In this document: one piece after another, positions 1 through 6,602 of the stretch
Layout: the number at the start of each line of letters is the position of its first letter
Numbering within the stretch: the stretch's first letter is position 1
NCBI GenBank assembly: GCA_007130555.1
Contig: SLSH01000346.1
Location: 1 to 8,414, forward strand
Length of the DNA stretch: 8,414 bases
Source of the DNA: Bacteroidales bacterium
Lineage (GTDB): Bacteria > Bacteroidota > Bacteroidia > Bacteroidales > ML635J-15
Reading direction: 5' to 3'
Notes under the pieces: generated by a model
Told to the model about the DNA's origin: nothing
Databases searched by the model: none
Seen by the model: the letters and a program-made list of their open reading frames with translations, nothing else
Position numbers and translations under genes: made by a program

Positions 1-3000
1 GGATTATCTTTATTGCTTTTTACAGTGATTTTATTTTTTGATATATCAAAATGAAATAACTGGTTTTTATATATTTGTTTAAATGATATTTTTTTCCAGT
101 GTTTTGGAAGGTCCGGTTTAATGGAGATGCCTGTATCAGTATAACCTATTCCTGCAAAATTTGATATAACAATACTTAGTGTTCCCGCCATAACTCCGCA
201 GTGAATACCTTCCAGAGTTGTTCCGCCCTGCGTATCATGTATATCACTTCTCAATGCTTTAATAAACCAGTCCCACATAATTTCTTTATCCATATCAAGA
301 TATTTCAGTATATCAGCATGAACTATCATACTTAAAGTTGAGCCGTGACTAGTTCGATTGATGTAGTATGAATAATTTTTTTCGAGAAGTTCATTAGCTG
401 ATTTTACGTGATATCCCATATAATTTAGTGTTTCTTTTACTTCTACTGGTTTCAGCAGGTAAAAAATCATTAATGTATCTGCCTGCTTTGCTACTTTGTA
501 TTTATCGGGAGAATCGCCTTCTGCTTTAAGAATTCTGTCCATTCTTCCGATTTTTTTGTATTTTTCGCGGTAATGTTTCCAGTCAAGTTCTTTCAAATCA
601 AAATAACCATCAAATTGAGCAATAATTTCTTCACTTGAAAATATTACATTCATGTTTTTACTAATATTTTCCCATTTTTTAATTTCCTTGAGATTAAGAG
701 ATATAGTATCGGCAAGATTTGTTTTTATATTTTCTGAAAGTGAATTATACAGGTCAATCGCTTTACGCATTAGCCAAGATACCATTATATTTGTATAAGC
801 ATTATCATTAATGCCTCCTTTTTCTGCTTTAGGATATTTTTCATGAAATTCATCCGGTCCCATCACTCCTTTTATATGATATTTTTTGTCCTTTTCGTTA
901 TACTGTACAATACTGCTCCAAAACCGGATAATGTCAAACAATAATTCTGCTCCGTATTGCTCTACAAAATCATGGTCATCTGTAAATTTAAAATATTCTA
1001 GGACATTATAAGCAATTGCAATTGAGACATGCCGCTGGTTTCTGCTTAAATCCGGTCCCCATTTCCCAGAAGCAGGATTATAATGAATAATTTGTGTTTC
1101 TTCTTTTCCGTCATCTGCTGTTTGCCATGGAAACATTGCTCCTTTATATTCGTGTTCCGATGCGTGTTCGCGTGCATCGTTAAGCCTTCTGTATCTGTAC
1201 ATTAACAAAGCTTTTGTGATTTGAGGAAATCGTGTTGTAAAAAAAGGATATATATATAATTCATCCCAAAACACATGACCTCTGTATGCTTCTCCGTGTA
1301 GTCCTCTTGCGGGCATTCCTGCATCTATCCAATTATTGTGTAAAGATGCTGTTACAAGCATGTGATATGCATGTAATCTGCATACTTTTTGTGAAAAAAC
1401 ATCTCCTTCTATTTCAATATCAGCATTATCCCATAATTTTAACCAGGCTTGTTCTGATTTTTTTTTCAAATCATCAAAACTTGCAATTGTTTTAAGCTTA
1501 TCTGAAACTGATTTAATCGGATTATCCGTATCTTTATCTTTAGATGTATAAATGGAAACAAGTTTTTCCAAAATATATTCTTCACCTTTCTTTGCATTAA
1601 ATTCAATATTTTCGCTTATAAAACCTGGTCTTACTATAGCATCCCTGCGTGTTTCTTTTATTTTATCACTTTTTGAATATAATTTATTTTTTGCATTACA
1701 AAAAATATCAATGTTTAAGTGGCTAGTTTTTACGTGCAATTGTATCTGAGAATCTATATATCCTTCTGTAAAAGCATTCAGATTGTGCTTATTTAGTTCT
1801 CTGTATCTTTTCACTCCGTTATTAATAACTGTTCCGTCAAGTGAGGAAAAAAGTAATATTTTTGCGTTGTAATTTACCGGTATAATTTTATATTTAACAG
1901 CAGCACAATGTGGGTCGTGCATACAGTTTATTGTTTCTGTTTCTAATTTTGTTATTTTTCCGTTTGATTGTTTAAACATAATTTTTCTGTACAAAACACC
2001 ATTTTGTATATTCAGATTATGTTCATATTTCAGAATTTCTTCTGACAATGGTTCCACTTTTTTACCATCAATATTTAACGTTATTAATTTCCAGTTAGGG
2101 CAATTAACCAGATCATTATTGTATATTGTTTTGTCTTGCACACGACTGGGGGTTTTGTTATATATACCTGCAATGTATGTTCCAGGATAGTTAATATCTG
2201 TTTTTTCCGGTTGTGTTTCAGAAGCACCTCTTGTTCCAATATATCCGTTGCCGGTGGCTGTAAGTACTTCTCTAAGCATTTCGTCTTCGGGTTCGTAGAA
2301 ATTATATGTAAGGTTCCATTCTTGTTTTTTACTTTTTTTAACAAAAATATCATTTACTTTATTAATATCCAGTTCTTTTATTGTTTTAACAACGATATCG
2401 GCGCCTTCAGATTTTAGTGCTTGTTCTTCGCCTGCTCTGTCAACTCCTATTACCACTCCGAAGTTTCCATTTTTACCAGCCTGAACACCGACAATGGCGT
2501 CTTCAAACATTAGCGTATCTTCAGGAAAAAGTCCTAATTGTTCAGCAGCAATTACAAATATATCGGGATAAGGTTTCCCTTTCAATCCTAATTCTTCGGA
2601 TTTTACACCGCATATTACTGTCTCAAACAGTTCAATTAATCCTGTTTTTTTAAGAATATACAAACAATTTTTACTGGAGGAGGCAACACCAAGCCTTATT
2701 CCTTGTTTTAGCAAATCTTTAACAAGGGCAATTGTGTCTTCATAAACATCAGCACCTTGTTCGCTTATTATTTTGCGGAACATAGTATTTTTTTTATTTC
2801 CTATCCCGCATACTGTCAGAGCATCAGGATGGTCGTTTTCATTACCATAAGGCAAATCAATATTTCTTGACTCAAGCCATGCTTTAACTCCTTGATAACG
2901 AGGCTTTCCATCCACATAAGGAATGTAATCGTCTTCATAAGTAAATGGCACAAATTCTTTGTTTTTATTCCCGAAATAGTCTTGCATAAATTCATTGAAT

Positions 3001-3092
3001 GTAGCTTGCCAAGCTTTAGAATGTACAGTTGCTGTTTGTGTTATAACACCGTCAAGGTCAAAAATAGCTCCTTTAAATTGAAATTTTTCCAT
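1..3092 (-). CDS. Beta-phosphoglucomutase-type HAD / GH65 disaccharide phosphorylase fusion (3' end cut by window edge)
   Basis: I translated this frame by hand from the ATG at 3092 to base 3 and found 1030 codons without a stop; the C-terminus lies beyond base 1. Residues 1-235 are a HAD domain of the beta-phosphoglucomutase group: DLDGVIT with nucleophile D12 and acid/base D14, H24, R65 in a DGKPRYQGV stretch, ASSSKN (137-142), KPYPD (173-177) and FEDA (E197/D198). From about 250 a GH65 phosphorylase follows: N-terminal domain opening near WNLTYNFYEPEDE, catalytic-core motif GPDEFH with the presumed general acid E748, and the phosphate-site motif TSHGSTLS (914-921). The last residues match the small C-terminal beta domain, so probably only a few dozen residues are missing. 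By family knowledge GH65 splits an alpha-glucoside (maltose, trehalose, kojibiose, nigerose) with phosphate into glucose and beta-glucose-1-phosphate, which the mutase turns into glucose-6-phosphate. No signal peptide is visible, so it is probably cytosolic. The disaccharide cannot be read from the sequence. Q19 stands where the Lactococcus mutase has Asp. The gene lies 70 bases after the HAD-IIB gene on the same strand. Confidence 0.93.
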   Translation of the reverse strand, partial: MEKFQFKGAIFDLDGVITQTATVHSKAWQATFNEFMQDYFGNKNKEFVPFTYEDDYIPYVDGKPRYQGVKAWLESRNIDLPYGNENDHPDALTVCGIGNKKNTMFRKIISEQGADVYEDTIALVKDLLKQGIRLGVASSSKNCLYILKKTGLIELFETVICGVKSEELGLKGKPYPDIFVIAAEQLGLFPEDTLMFEDAIVGVQAGKNGNFGVVIGVDRAGEEQALKSEGADIVVKTIKELDINKVNDIFVKKSKKQEWNLTYNFYEPEDEMLREVLTATGNGYIGTRGASETQPEKTDINYPGTYIAGIYNKTPSRVQDKTIYNNDLVNCPNWKLITLNIDGKKVEPLSEEILKYEHNLNIQNGVLYRKIMFKQSNGKITKLETETINCMHDPHCAAVKYKIIPVNYNAKILLFSSLDGTVINNGVKRYRELNKHNLNAFTEGYIDSQIQLHVKTSHLNIDIFCNAKNKLYSKSDKIKETRRDAIVRPGFISENIEFNAKKGEEYILEKLVSIYTSKDKDTDNPIKSVSDKLKTIASFDDLKKKSEQAWLKLWDNADIEIEGDVFSQKVCRLHAYHMLVTASLHNNWIDAGMPARGLHGEAYRGHVFWDELYIYPFFTTRFPQITKALLMYRYRRLNDAREHASEHEYKGAMFPWQTADDGKEETQIIHYNPASGKWGPDLSRNQRHVSIAIAYNVLEYFKFTDDHDFVEQYGAELLFDIIRFWSSIVQYNEKDKKYHIKGVMGPDEFHEKYPKAEKGGINDNAYTNIMVSWLMRKAIDLYNSLSENIKTNLADTISLNLKEIKKWENISKNMNVIFSSEEIIAQFDGYFDLKELDWKHYREKYKKIGRMDRILKAEGDSPDKYKVAKQADTLMIFYLLKPVEVKETLNYMGYHVKSANELLEKNYSYYINRTSHGSTLSMIVHADILKYLDMDKEIMWDWFIKALRSDIHDTQGGTTLEGIHCGVMAGTLSIVISNFAGIGYTDTGISIKPDLPKHWKKISFKQIYKNQLFHFDISKNKITVKSNKDN

Positions 3093-3162
3093 ATTTCTTA
3101 TAATTTTTATTTTTTTTTCATTTACGCAAGTATTAGATATAATACCAACTTGCAAATTTAAT

Positions 3163-4362
3163 TTATTTGCAAAGTAATGCCAAATCATTTAGTATTGAAA
3201 CAAGTATGTCGGGCTGAGAAACAAAAAAAGAATTCGGACAAATACTTGTTACTTTTTTCTTTAATTCTTCATCATCAGTTACAAATAAAGTATAGGTTTC
3301 GTTGGTATATTGCATTGATGCTTTAATCATAGGAATATCCGAAGTGGTATCGCCACAAATTAAATTAGGTCCTTCAGATAGGTTAAGGTTTAATTCGTTG
3401 TTCAGAAATTTAACAGCATCTCCTTTATCAAAATCCTTTATCTCTTCTTGTTTATTGTTTTGTTCAATAGTTAATATAACTTCAATATCTTTTCCTGTGT
3501 CTTCTATCCTGAAAAAAATTTCTTCAGGGTCAATTTTTTTTACCAGTTGTTTAATTAAATTAAGAAATAAAACTGATTTTTCATTTTGAACAGAATTATT
3601 AATATCTTGTCGTGCAATGGTTGTTTGTCCAAATTTTAGCTGCAATCCTGAACCGACAAAAGAAAACTCGCTATATTCGGGATTTTTCAGTAAGCGTAAT
3701 AAATTTTTATTAAACTCATCCAGTTTTTTCTGTTTTTCTTTTTCAATCGGAAAACTGTTTCTGTTTCCGCATTTGTCTATGTATTCTCTGCCTTTTGACC
3801 CCGCATAAATGAAAACAGCTTCAGGATTAACACTGATATCAACAATACCGGTATTATCTAATGGAGCAGAAGTAAGAATTATTGGTTTTTCTATACAATA
3901 TTTTTTTACAAATCCTGTTAAAAAAACTGCATTATAAGCAGGCTGTACTGATGTTACATATCTTGAACAATAATTATTAATTGTCCCGTCTCTATCAGTA
4001 ATAAAATTCTTAAAAGCTATGTTTTTCATTTTGTTAACCCCATTGTTAACTTCTGTATCAAATGTTTTATGAAGTTTTCCGAGATATTTTTTGAAATCAT
4101 TTTCTCCACGTTTCAGAAAAAAAATATCCTTTTGCAGTTCGTTTATTTCATAATCCATATTTAAAGGCATTATTTTTCCTTCAGGATAAATTTGTTTGTT
4201 TTTATAAGTCCTCAGTAGTATAGTTAATATTTGTTCAAGTTTATCAATAAAATTTTTGTTTATTGGTTTTTTATTTATACAAAGATCTGTTGCTATTTTC
4301 TGTCTGATCTGTTGTGAACCCAACATTATTTTATAAAATTGCGAAAGTGAACGGATTTTCAT
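3163..4362 (-). CDS. HAD-IIB phosphatase, trehalose-6-phosphate-phosphatase-like, with N-terminal extension
   Basis: The protein has 399 residues from the ATG at 4362. All four HAD motifs are visible: DRDGT (123-127; nucleophile D123, acid/base D125), LTSAP (163-167), K313 in FDKGDAVKFL, and GDTTSDIPMI (337-346). The order and the roughly 150-residue insert between motifs II and III, where the cap should lie, fit class IIB enzymes such as trehalose-6-phosphate phosphatase (OtsB) and sucrose- or mannosylglycerate-phosphatases. Residues 1-120 carry no motif I recognise; they look helical and rich in Lys, Ile and Asn. A TTG ten codons upstream (4392) is in frame, but ATG is preferred because the TTG-derived N-terminus is Lys/Asn-rich filler and a candidate promoter box lies just above. 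The gene is probably co-transcribed with the downstream mutase/GH65 fusion, which argues for an alpha-glucoside or sugar-phosphate substrate. Specificity is inferred only from fold and context; another phosphorylated glucoside is possible. Confidence 0.85.
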   Translation of the reverse strand: MKIRSLSQFYKIMLGSQQIRQKIATDLCINKKPINKNFIDKLEQILTILLRTYKNKQIYPEGKIMPLNMDYEINELQKDIFFLKRGENDFKKYLGKLHKTFDTEVNNGVNKMKNIAFKNFITDRDGTINNYCSRYVTSVQPAYNAVFLTGFVKKYCIEKPIILTSAPLDNTGIVDISVNPEAVFIYAGSKGREYIDKCGNRNSFPIEKEKQKKLDEFNKNLLRLLKNPEYSEFSFVGSGLQLKFGQTTIARQDINNSVQNEKSVLFLNLIKQLVKKIDPEEIFFRIEDTGKDIEVILTIEQNNKQEEIKDFDKGDAVKFLNNELNLNLSEGPNLICGDTTSDIPMIKASMQYTNETYTLFVTDDEELKKKVTSICPNSFFVSQPDILVSILNDLALLCK

Positions 4363-4407
4363 TATTTTATTTTTTTTTACCCAAGTCCCCAAAAAGTGTA
4401 TTCACGA

Positions 4408-4415
4408 CAAAAATA
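4408..4415 (-). promoter_or_regulatory. Possible Bacteroidota -7 box (TATTTTTG) for the HAD-IIB/GH65 cluster
   Basis: On the minus strand this octamer fits TAnnTTTG, the -7 element of the Bacteroidota primary sigma factor. It would place a transcript start about 40 bases before the ATG at 4362. I see no TTG at the expected -33 spacing, and the sequence is so A/T-rich that chance matches are likely. It sits between the gene and the MITE-like element. Confidence 0.25.
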
Positions 4416-4480
4416 ATATTTTTTACTAAAACTTACTAAAAAATAAAATAATTTTTATGCATAATTTAAAGGTTTACTAC

Positions 4481-4506
4481 TATTTAGTGTCTGTCCATAA
4501 TGTCCG
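4481..4506 (+). repeat. Left terminal inverted repeat of the MITE-like element
   Basis: This 26-base arm pairs with 4595-4620 without a mismatch. It begins TATTTAGTGTC and ends AATGTCCG. Confidence 0.85.
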
Positions 4507-4594
4507 ATTTACTCACAATATTAATTATTTTAAGCGGTGTTCGTGATATCGCTTCGCTAAATTCTTCGTTATGCTCGTTTTTTATCGCAGTTAG

Positions 4595-4620
4595 CGGACA
4601 TTATGGACAGACACTAAATA
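4595..4620 (-). repeat. Right terminal inverted repeat of the MITE-like element
   Basis: This is the exact reverse complement of 4481-4506. It begins CGGACATTATGG and ends CACTAAATA. Confidence 0.85.
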
Positions 4621-4628
4621 ACACCATA

Positions 4629-4641
4629 GGTGCGTAGCACC
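4629..4641. repeat. Short perfect hairpin GGTGC-GTA-GCACC
   Basis: A 5-bp G/C-rich stem with a 3-base loop begins nine bases after the MITE-like element. No T-run follows, so it is not an intrinsic terminator. Together with the next hairpin it looks like part of an intergenic repeat rather than a gene signal. Confidence 0.5.
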
Positions 4642-4654
4642 GGAATATTTGTAA

Positions 4655-4672
4655 CCCGACTTTCAAGTCGGG
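4655..4672. repeat. Perfect hairpin CCCGACTT/AAGTCGGG
   Basis: Eight complementary bases on each side are separated by two bases (in practice a 7-bp stem with a 4-base loop). It is G/C-rich in a very A/T-rich context. The preceding bases TTGTAACCCGACT recur as TTGCAACCCGACT at 6404-6416, ahead of the second copy of the 46-bp repeat, so this hairpin is probably part of the same composite repeat. Confidence 0.55.
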
Positions 4673-4696
4673 GGATACAAATGAATATGTCATCAA

Positions 4697-4742
4697 GTTT
4701 TGGCGGGAAATTTGCTTTTTTTTGCAAATTTCGTGACAAAAC
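4697..4742. repeat. 46-bp palindromic intergenic repeat, copy 1
   Basis: An outer stem GTTTTG/CAAAAC encloses an asymmetric internal loop and an inner perfect 9-bp stem (GAAATTTGC at 4707-4715 with GCAAATTTC at 4724-4732) around a loop of eight T. The same 46-base unit occurs at 6469-6514 with three differences. Both copies lie upstream of plus-strand genes. Confidence 0.8.
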
Positions 4743-4847
4743 AGGAGTCATCGCCGGAATTCTGATAAAAAAACTTAAATTCCAAATTAAAAATCATAAG
4801 AAAACCGTTATTTAAAAAAAATAGCATTATTTTTATTTTTTTATTTT

Positions 4848-5540
4848 ATGATGAAAATAATAATAATTGCAATAGACGGTTTTTCTTCATGCGGCAAAAG
4901 CACACTTGCACGCCAGCTGGCAAAAGAACTGGGGTATATTTACATAGACAGCGGAGCTATGTACAGGGCTGTAACCTTATCTGCCTTGCAAAACAATCTG
5001 ATTGGCAAAGATTTTTTTGATGAAAAACAATTTATAAAAAAACTTCCCGGGATAAGTATAAAATTCGAATTGGACAATAATTTTAATCCCGTTACAATTT
5101 TAAACAACAAAAATGTTGAAGACAAAATCCGTAATATTGAAGTTTCTTCTTATGTAAGTATAATCAGCAAATTGCCTCAGGTAAGGGAAAAAATGGTTGC
5201 ATTACAACGGGATATGGGCAAAAACAAAGCCATTGTAATGGACGGCAGAGATATTGGAACTGTTGTTTTTCCCGAAGCGGAAATCAAAATATTTTTAACC
5301 GCAGATTTAGAGATAAGAGCAAAAAGAAGATATGATGAATTAAAGGCAAAAAATATAAAAGTGGATTTTGATGTAATAAAAGCAAATATTATCGAAAGAG
5401 ACAATATTGACAGATTAAGAACAAACAGCCCGCTTAAAAAAGCTCCCGATTCAATTATTATTGATAACAGCAATATTTCGAAACAAGAACAGTTAAAAAT
5501 AGCTCTGGCTCATGCTAAAAAAATTATAAATGAAGGTTGA
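4848..5540 (+). CDS. cmk: Cytidylate kinase
   Basis: This 230-residue protein is the usual length for a bacterial CMP/dCMP kinase, which transfers phosphate from ATP to CMP or dCMP in the cytosol and supplies CDP for RNA, DNA and phospholipid synthesis. Visible motifs are the P-loop GFSSCGKST (11-19), DSGAMYRAVT (34-43), which belongs to the CMP site in this family, DGRDIGTVVFP (132-142) and the Arg/Lys-rich lid around RAKRRYDEL (157-165). The CMP-binding insert lies at about 60-110. The gene begins with two ATG codons (4848 and 4851), and the choice does not matter for function. Its end overlaps ispH by 11 bases, so the two are very likely translated from one message. The leader is almost pure A/T with no recognisable Shine-Dalgarno sequence. 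Confidence 0.96.
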   Translation: MMKIIIIAIDGFSSCGKSTLARQLAKELGYIYIDSGAMYRAVTLSALQNNLIGKDFFDEKQFIKKLPGISIKFELDNNFNPVTILNNKNVEDKIRNIEVSSYVSIISKLPQVREKMVALQRDMGKNKAIVMDGRDIGTVVFPEAEIKIFLTADLEIRAKRRYDELKAKNIKVDFDVIKANIIERDNIDRLRTNSPLKKAPDSIIIDNSNISKQEQLKIALAHAKKIINEG

Positions 5541-6402
5541 AATTGACAAATATTCGGGGTTTTGCTCAGGTGTAAAACAAGCCATAAAAAAGGCGGAAGA
5601 AATACTTGGTAATACCAGTAAACTTTATTGCCTCGGACATATAGTTCATAACAAAGTCGAAGAAACCCGGCTGGAAAATATGGGCTTAAAACCCATTGAA
5701 TTTGATAATTTTTCGTCCCTTAAAAATAAAACCGTACTTATAAGGGCACACGGAGAACCTCCCAAAACATACAATATCGCAGAAAAAAACAACTTAAATT
5801 TAATAAATGCAACTTGTCCGGTTGTTTTAAACTTACAGAAAACGATAAGAAGAATTTCTGAAAAACATCCCGATTCTACCATTATTATTTACGGAAAAAA
5901 AGGTCATGCCGAAGTAAACGGACTTGTAGGACAAACTAAAGGTAAAGCAATAGTTATCAGCGACTTAAACGAAGCGAAAAATCTTAATCTGAATAATAAT
6001 ATATTTATGTTTGCACAAACAACCGCAAATAAAGATGAATATATTGATTTAATAAAACATATTGAAGACATATCAGTTAAATCCAATGGTAATGCCGGTA
6101 ATATTCATTCGTTTGATACGATTTGTCCCAGCGTAAAAGACAGAATACCCAGACTGATAGAATTTGTTATATCTTATGATGTAATAATATTTGTAAGCGA
6201 CCCCGAAAGCTCAAACGGAAAAATGCTGTTTGATGTATGCAAAAAAAATAATAAAAACAGCCATTTTATAACAAATATTAAAGAGATTAAAAAATCATGG
6301 TTTTCAAAAGATATTTCAGTCGGTATCAGCGGTGCAACATCAACTCCGTTGTGGCTGATGGCTGATGTAAAAGCACATATCAGAAAATTTTTTGAAAAAT
6401 AA
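5530..6402 (+). CDS. ispH: 4-hydroxy-3-methylbut-2-enyl diphosphate reductase
   Basis: The 290-residue protein catalyses the last step of the MEP isoprenoid pathway, reducing HMBPP to IPP and DMAPP at an iron-sulfur cluster. The three cluster cysteines are visible: C12 in GFCSGVKQA, C96 in NATCPVV and C199 in DTICPSV. Substrate-site residues are also in place: H40 in GHIVHN, H74 in AHGEPP, the catalytic Glu E128 in HAEVNGLVGQ, the TT pair at 164-165 and SSN at 227-229. The family-typical C-terminal GISGATSTP is at 265-273. No S1/RpsA-type extension is present, so this is the stand-alone form. The ATG at 5530 lies inside the last codons of cmk, in another frame, which implies translational coupling. 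Pairing of cmk with ispH is seen in many bacteria. The gene ends before a 200-base gap containing a repeat. Confidence 0.97.
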   Translation: MKVEIDKYSGFCSGVKQAIKKAEEILGNTSKLYCLGHIVHNKVEETRLENMGLKPIEFDNFSSLKNKTVLIRAHGEPPKTYNIAEKNNLNLINATCPVVLNLQKTIRRISEKHPDSTIIIYGKKGHAEVNGLVGQTKGKAIVISDLNEAKNLNLNNNIFMFAQTTANKDEYIDLIKHIEDISVKSNGNAGNIHSFDTICPSVKDRIPRLIEFVISYDVIIFVSDPESSNGKMLFDVCKKNNKNSHFITNIKEIKKSWFSKDISVGISGATSTPLWLMADVKAHIRKFFEK

Positions 6403-6403
6403 A

Positions 6404-6514
6404 TTGCAACCCGACTCACACCGCACCAAGCAAAGCGCCGGTACGGGTAGAAAGCAACCAAAGTACTCGTTTTGGCGGAAAATTTGCCTTTTTTTTCAAA
6501 TTTCGTGACAAAAC
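6404..6514. repeat. Composite intergenic repeat: TTGCAACCCGACT, variable middle, 46-bp palindrome (copy 2)
   Basis: Directly after the ispH stop, 6404-6416 matches 4649-4661 at 12 of 13 bases, and 6469-6514 matches 4697-4742 at 43 of 46. The shared right half reads CAAATTTCGTGACAAAAC in both. The middle differs between copies (about 52 versus 35 bases). Here it contains an imperfect stem, CCGCACC with GGTACGG, around AAGCAAAGCGCC. The whole unit is non-coding. Confidence 0.75.
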
Positions 6515-6554
6515 ATAAAAAAACAATATAATTTTCTATTTCAAAATGAAATTA

Positions 6555-6562
6555 TAAATTTG
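6555..6562 (+). promoter_or_regulatory. Likely Bacteroidota -7 box (TAAATTTG) for the DUF2520-kdsC unit
   Basis: An exact TAnnTTTG match lies 40 bases before the ATG at 6603. About 19 bases upstream is TTTTC (6532-6536), a partial match to the -33 element. The position after the repeat and before a new gene pair makes a separate promoter sensible. The weak -33 match keeps confidence moderate. Confidence 0.4.
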
Positions 6563-6602
6563 TATTTTATAATTTATTGTCAGAAAAAAATTATTCGTTC
6601 AG

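Larger units (their letters stand above)
4481..4620. mobile_element. MITE-like element, 140 bp, with perfect 26-bp terminal inverted repeats
   Basis: The left end (4481-4506, starting TATTTAGTGTCTGTCCAT) is the exact reverse complement of the right end (4595-4620) over all 26 bases, and the match stops at both flanks. The interior of 88 bases has no meaningful open frame and is more G/C-rich on its right side than the surroundings. Both outermost dinucleotides are TA, which would suit a TA target duplication as made by IS630/mariner-type transposases, but TA is palindromic and so cannot be told apart from the repeat itself. Short, non-coding and perfectly terminated, it is most simply a non-autonomous element mobilised by a transposase elsewhere. 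As RNA the ends would form a long stem. No transposase lies in the window. Confidence 0.8.
4363..4847. other. Divergent intergenic region, non-coding and repeat-rich
   Basis: These 485 bases separate the minus-strand sugar cluster from plus-strand cmk. The region holds the MITE-like element (4481-4620), two short hairpins (4629-4641 and 4655-4672) and one copy of the 46-bp palindromic repeat (4697-4742). A 61-codon open frame at 4630-4815 is made of these repeats and is not credible as a gene. From 4743 to 4847 I see only A/T-rich leader sequence for cmk, with no clear TTG/TAnnTTTG promoter pair and no terminator hairpin followed by a T-run. Confidence 0.75.

Noticed and set aside
1286..2653. 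Several plus-strand open frames of 65-93 codons (for example 1286-1495, 2136-2417, 2417-2653)
   Set aside because: They lie antisense to the intact mutase/GH65 gene, whose motifs fix the coding strand, and their translations have no family features.
4363..4392. TTG start at 4392 for the HAD-IIB gene
   Set aside because: It adds only ten low-complexity residues. ATG at 4362 is a stronger start and leaves room for a leader below the candidate -7 box.
4697..4742. 46-bp palindrome as an intrinsic terminator
   Set aside because: The T-run is in the loop, not after the stem, and the copy at 4697 has no plus-strand gene upstream to terminate. Attenuation is not excluded, but I cannot support a terminator call.
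4481..4742. CRISPR array or phage attachment site
   Set aside because: Repeats are inverted rather than evenly spaced direct repeats, and no cas, integrase or tRNA gene is near.
4630..4815. 61-codon plus-strand open frame upstream of cmk
   Set aside because: It is built from hairpins and the 46-bp repeat, with no initiation signal and no protein-like pattern.
6174..6461. Minus-strand open frame of 95 codons over the end of ispH
   Set aside because: It is antisense to ispH, whose conserved residues fix the reading frame, and its N-terminus comes from the intergenic repeat.
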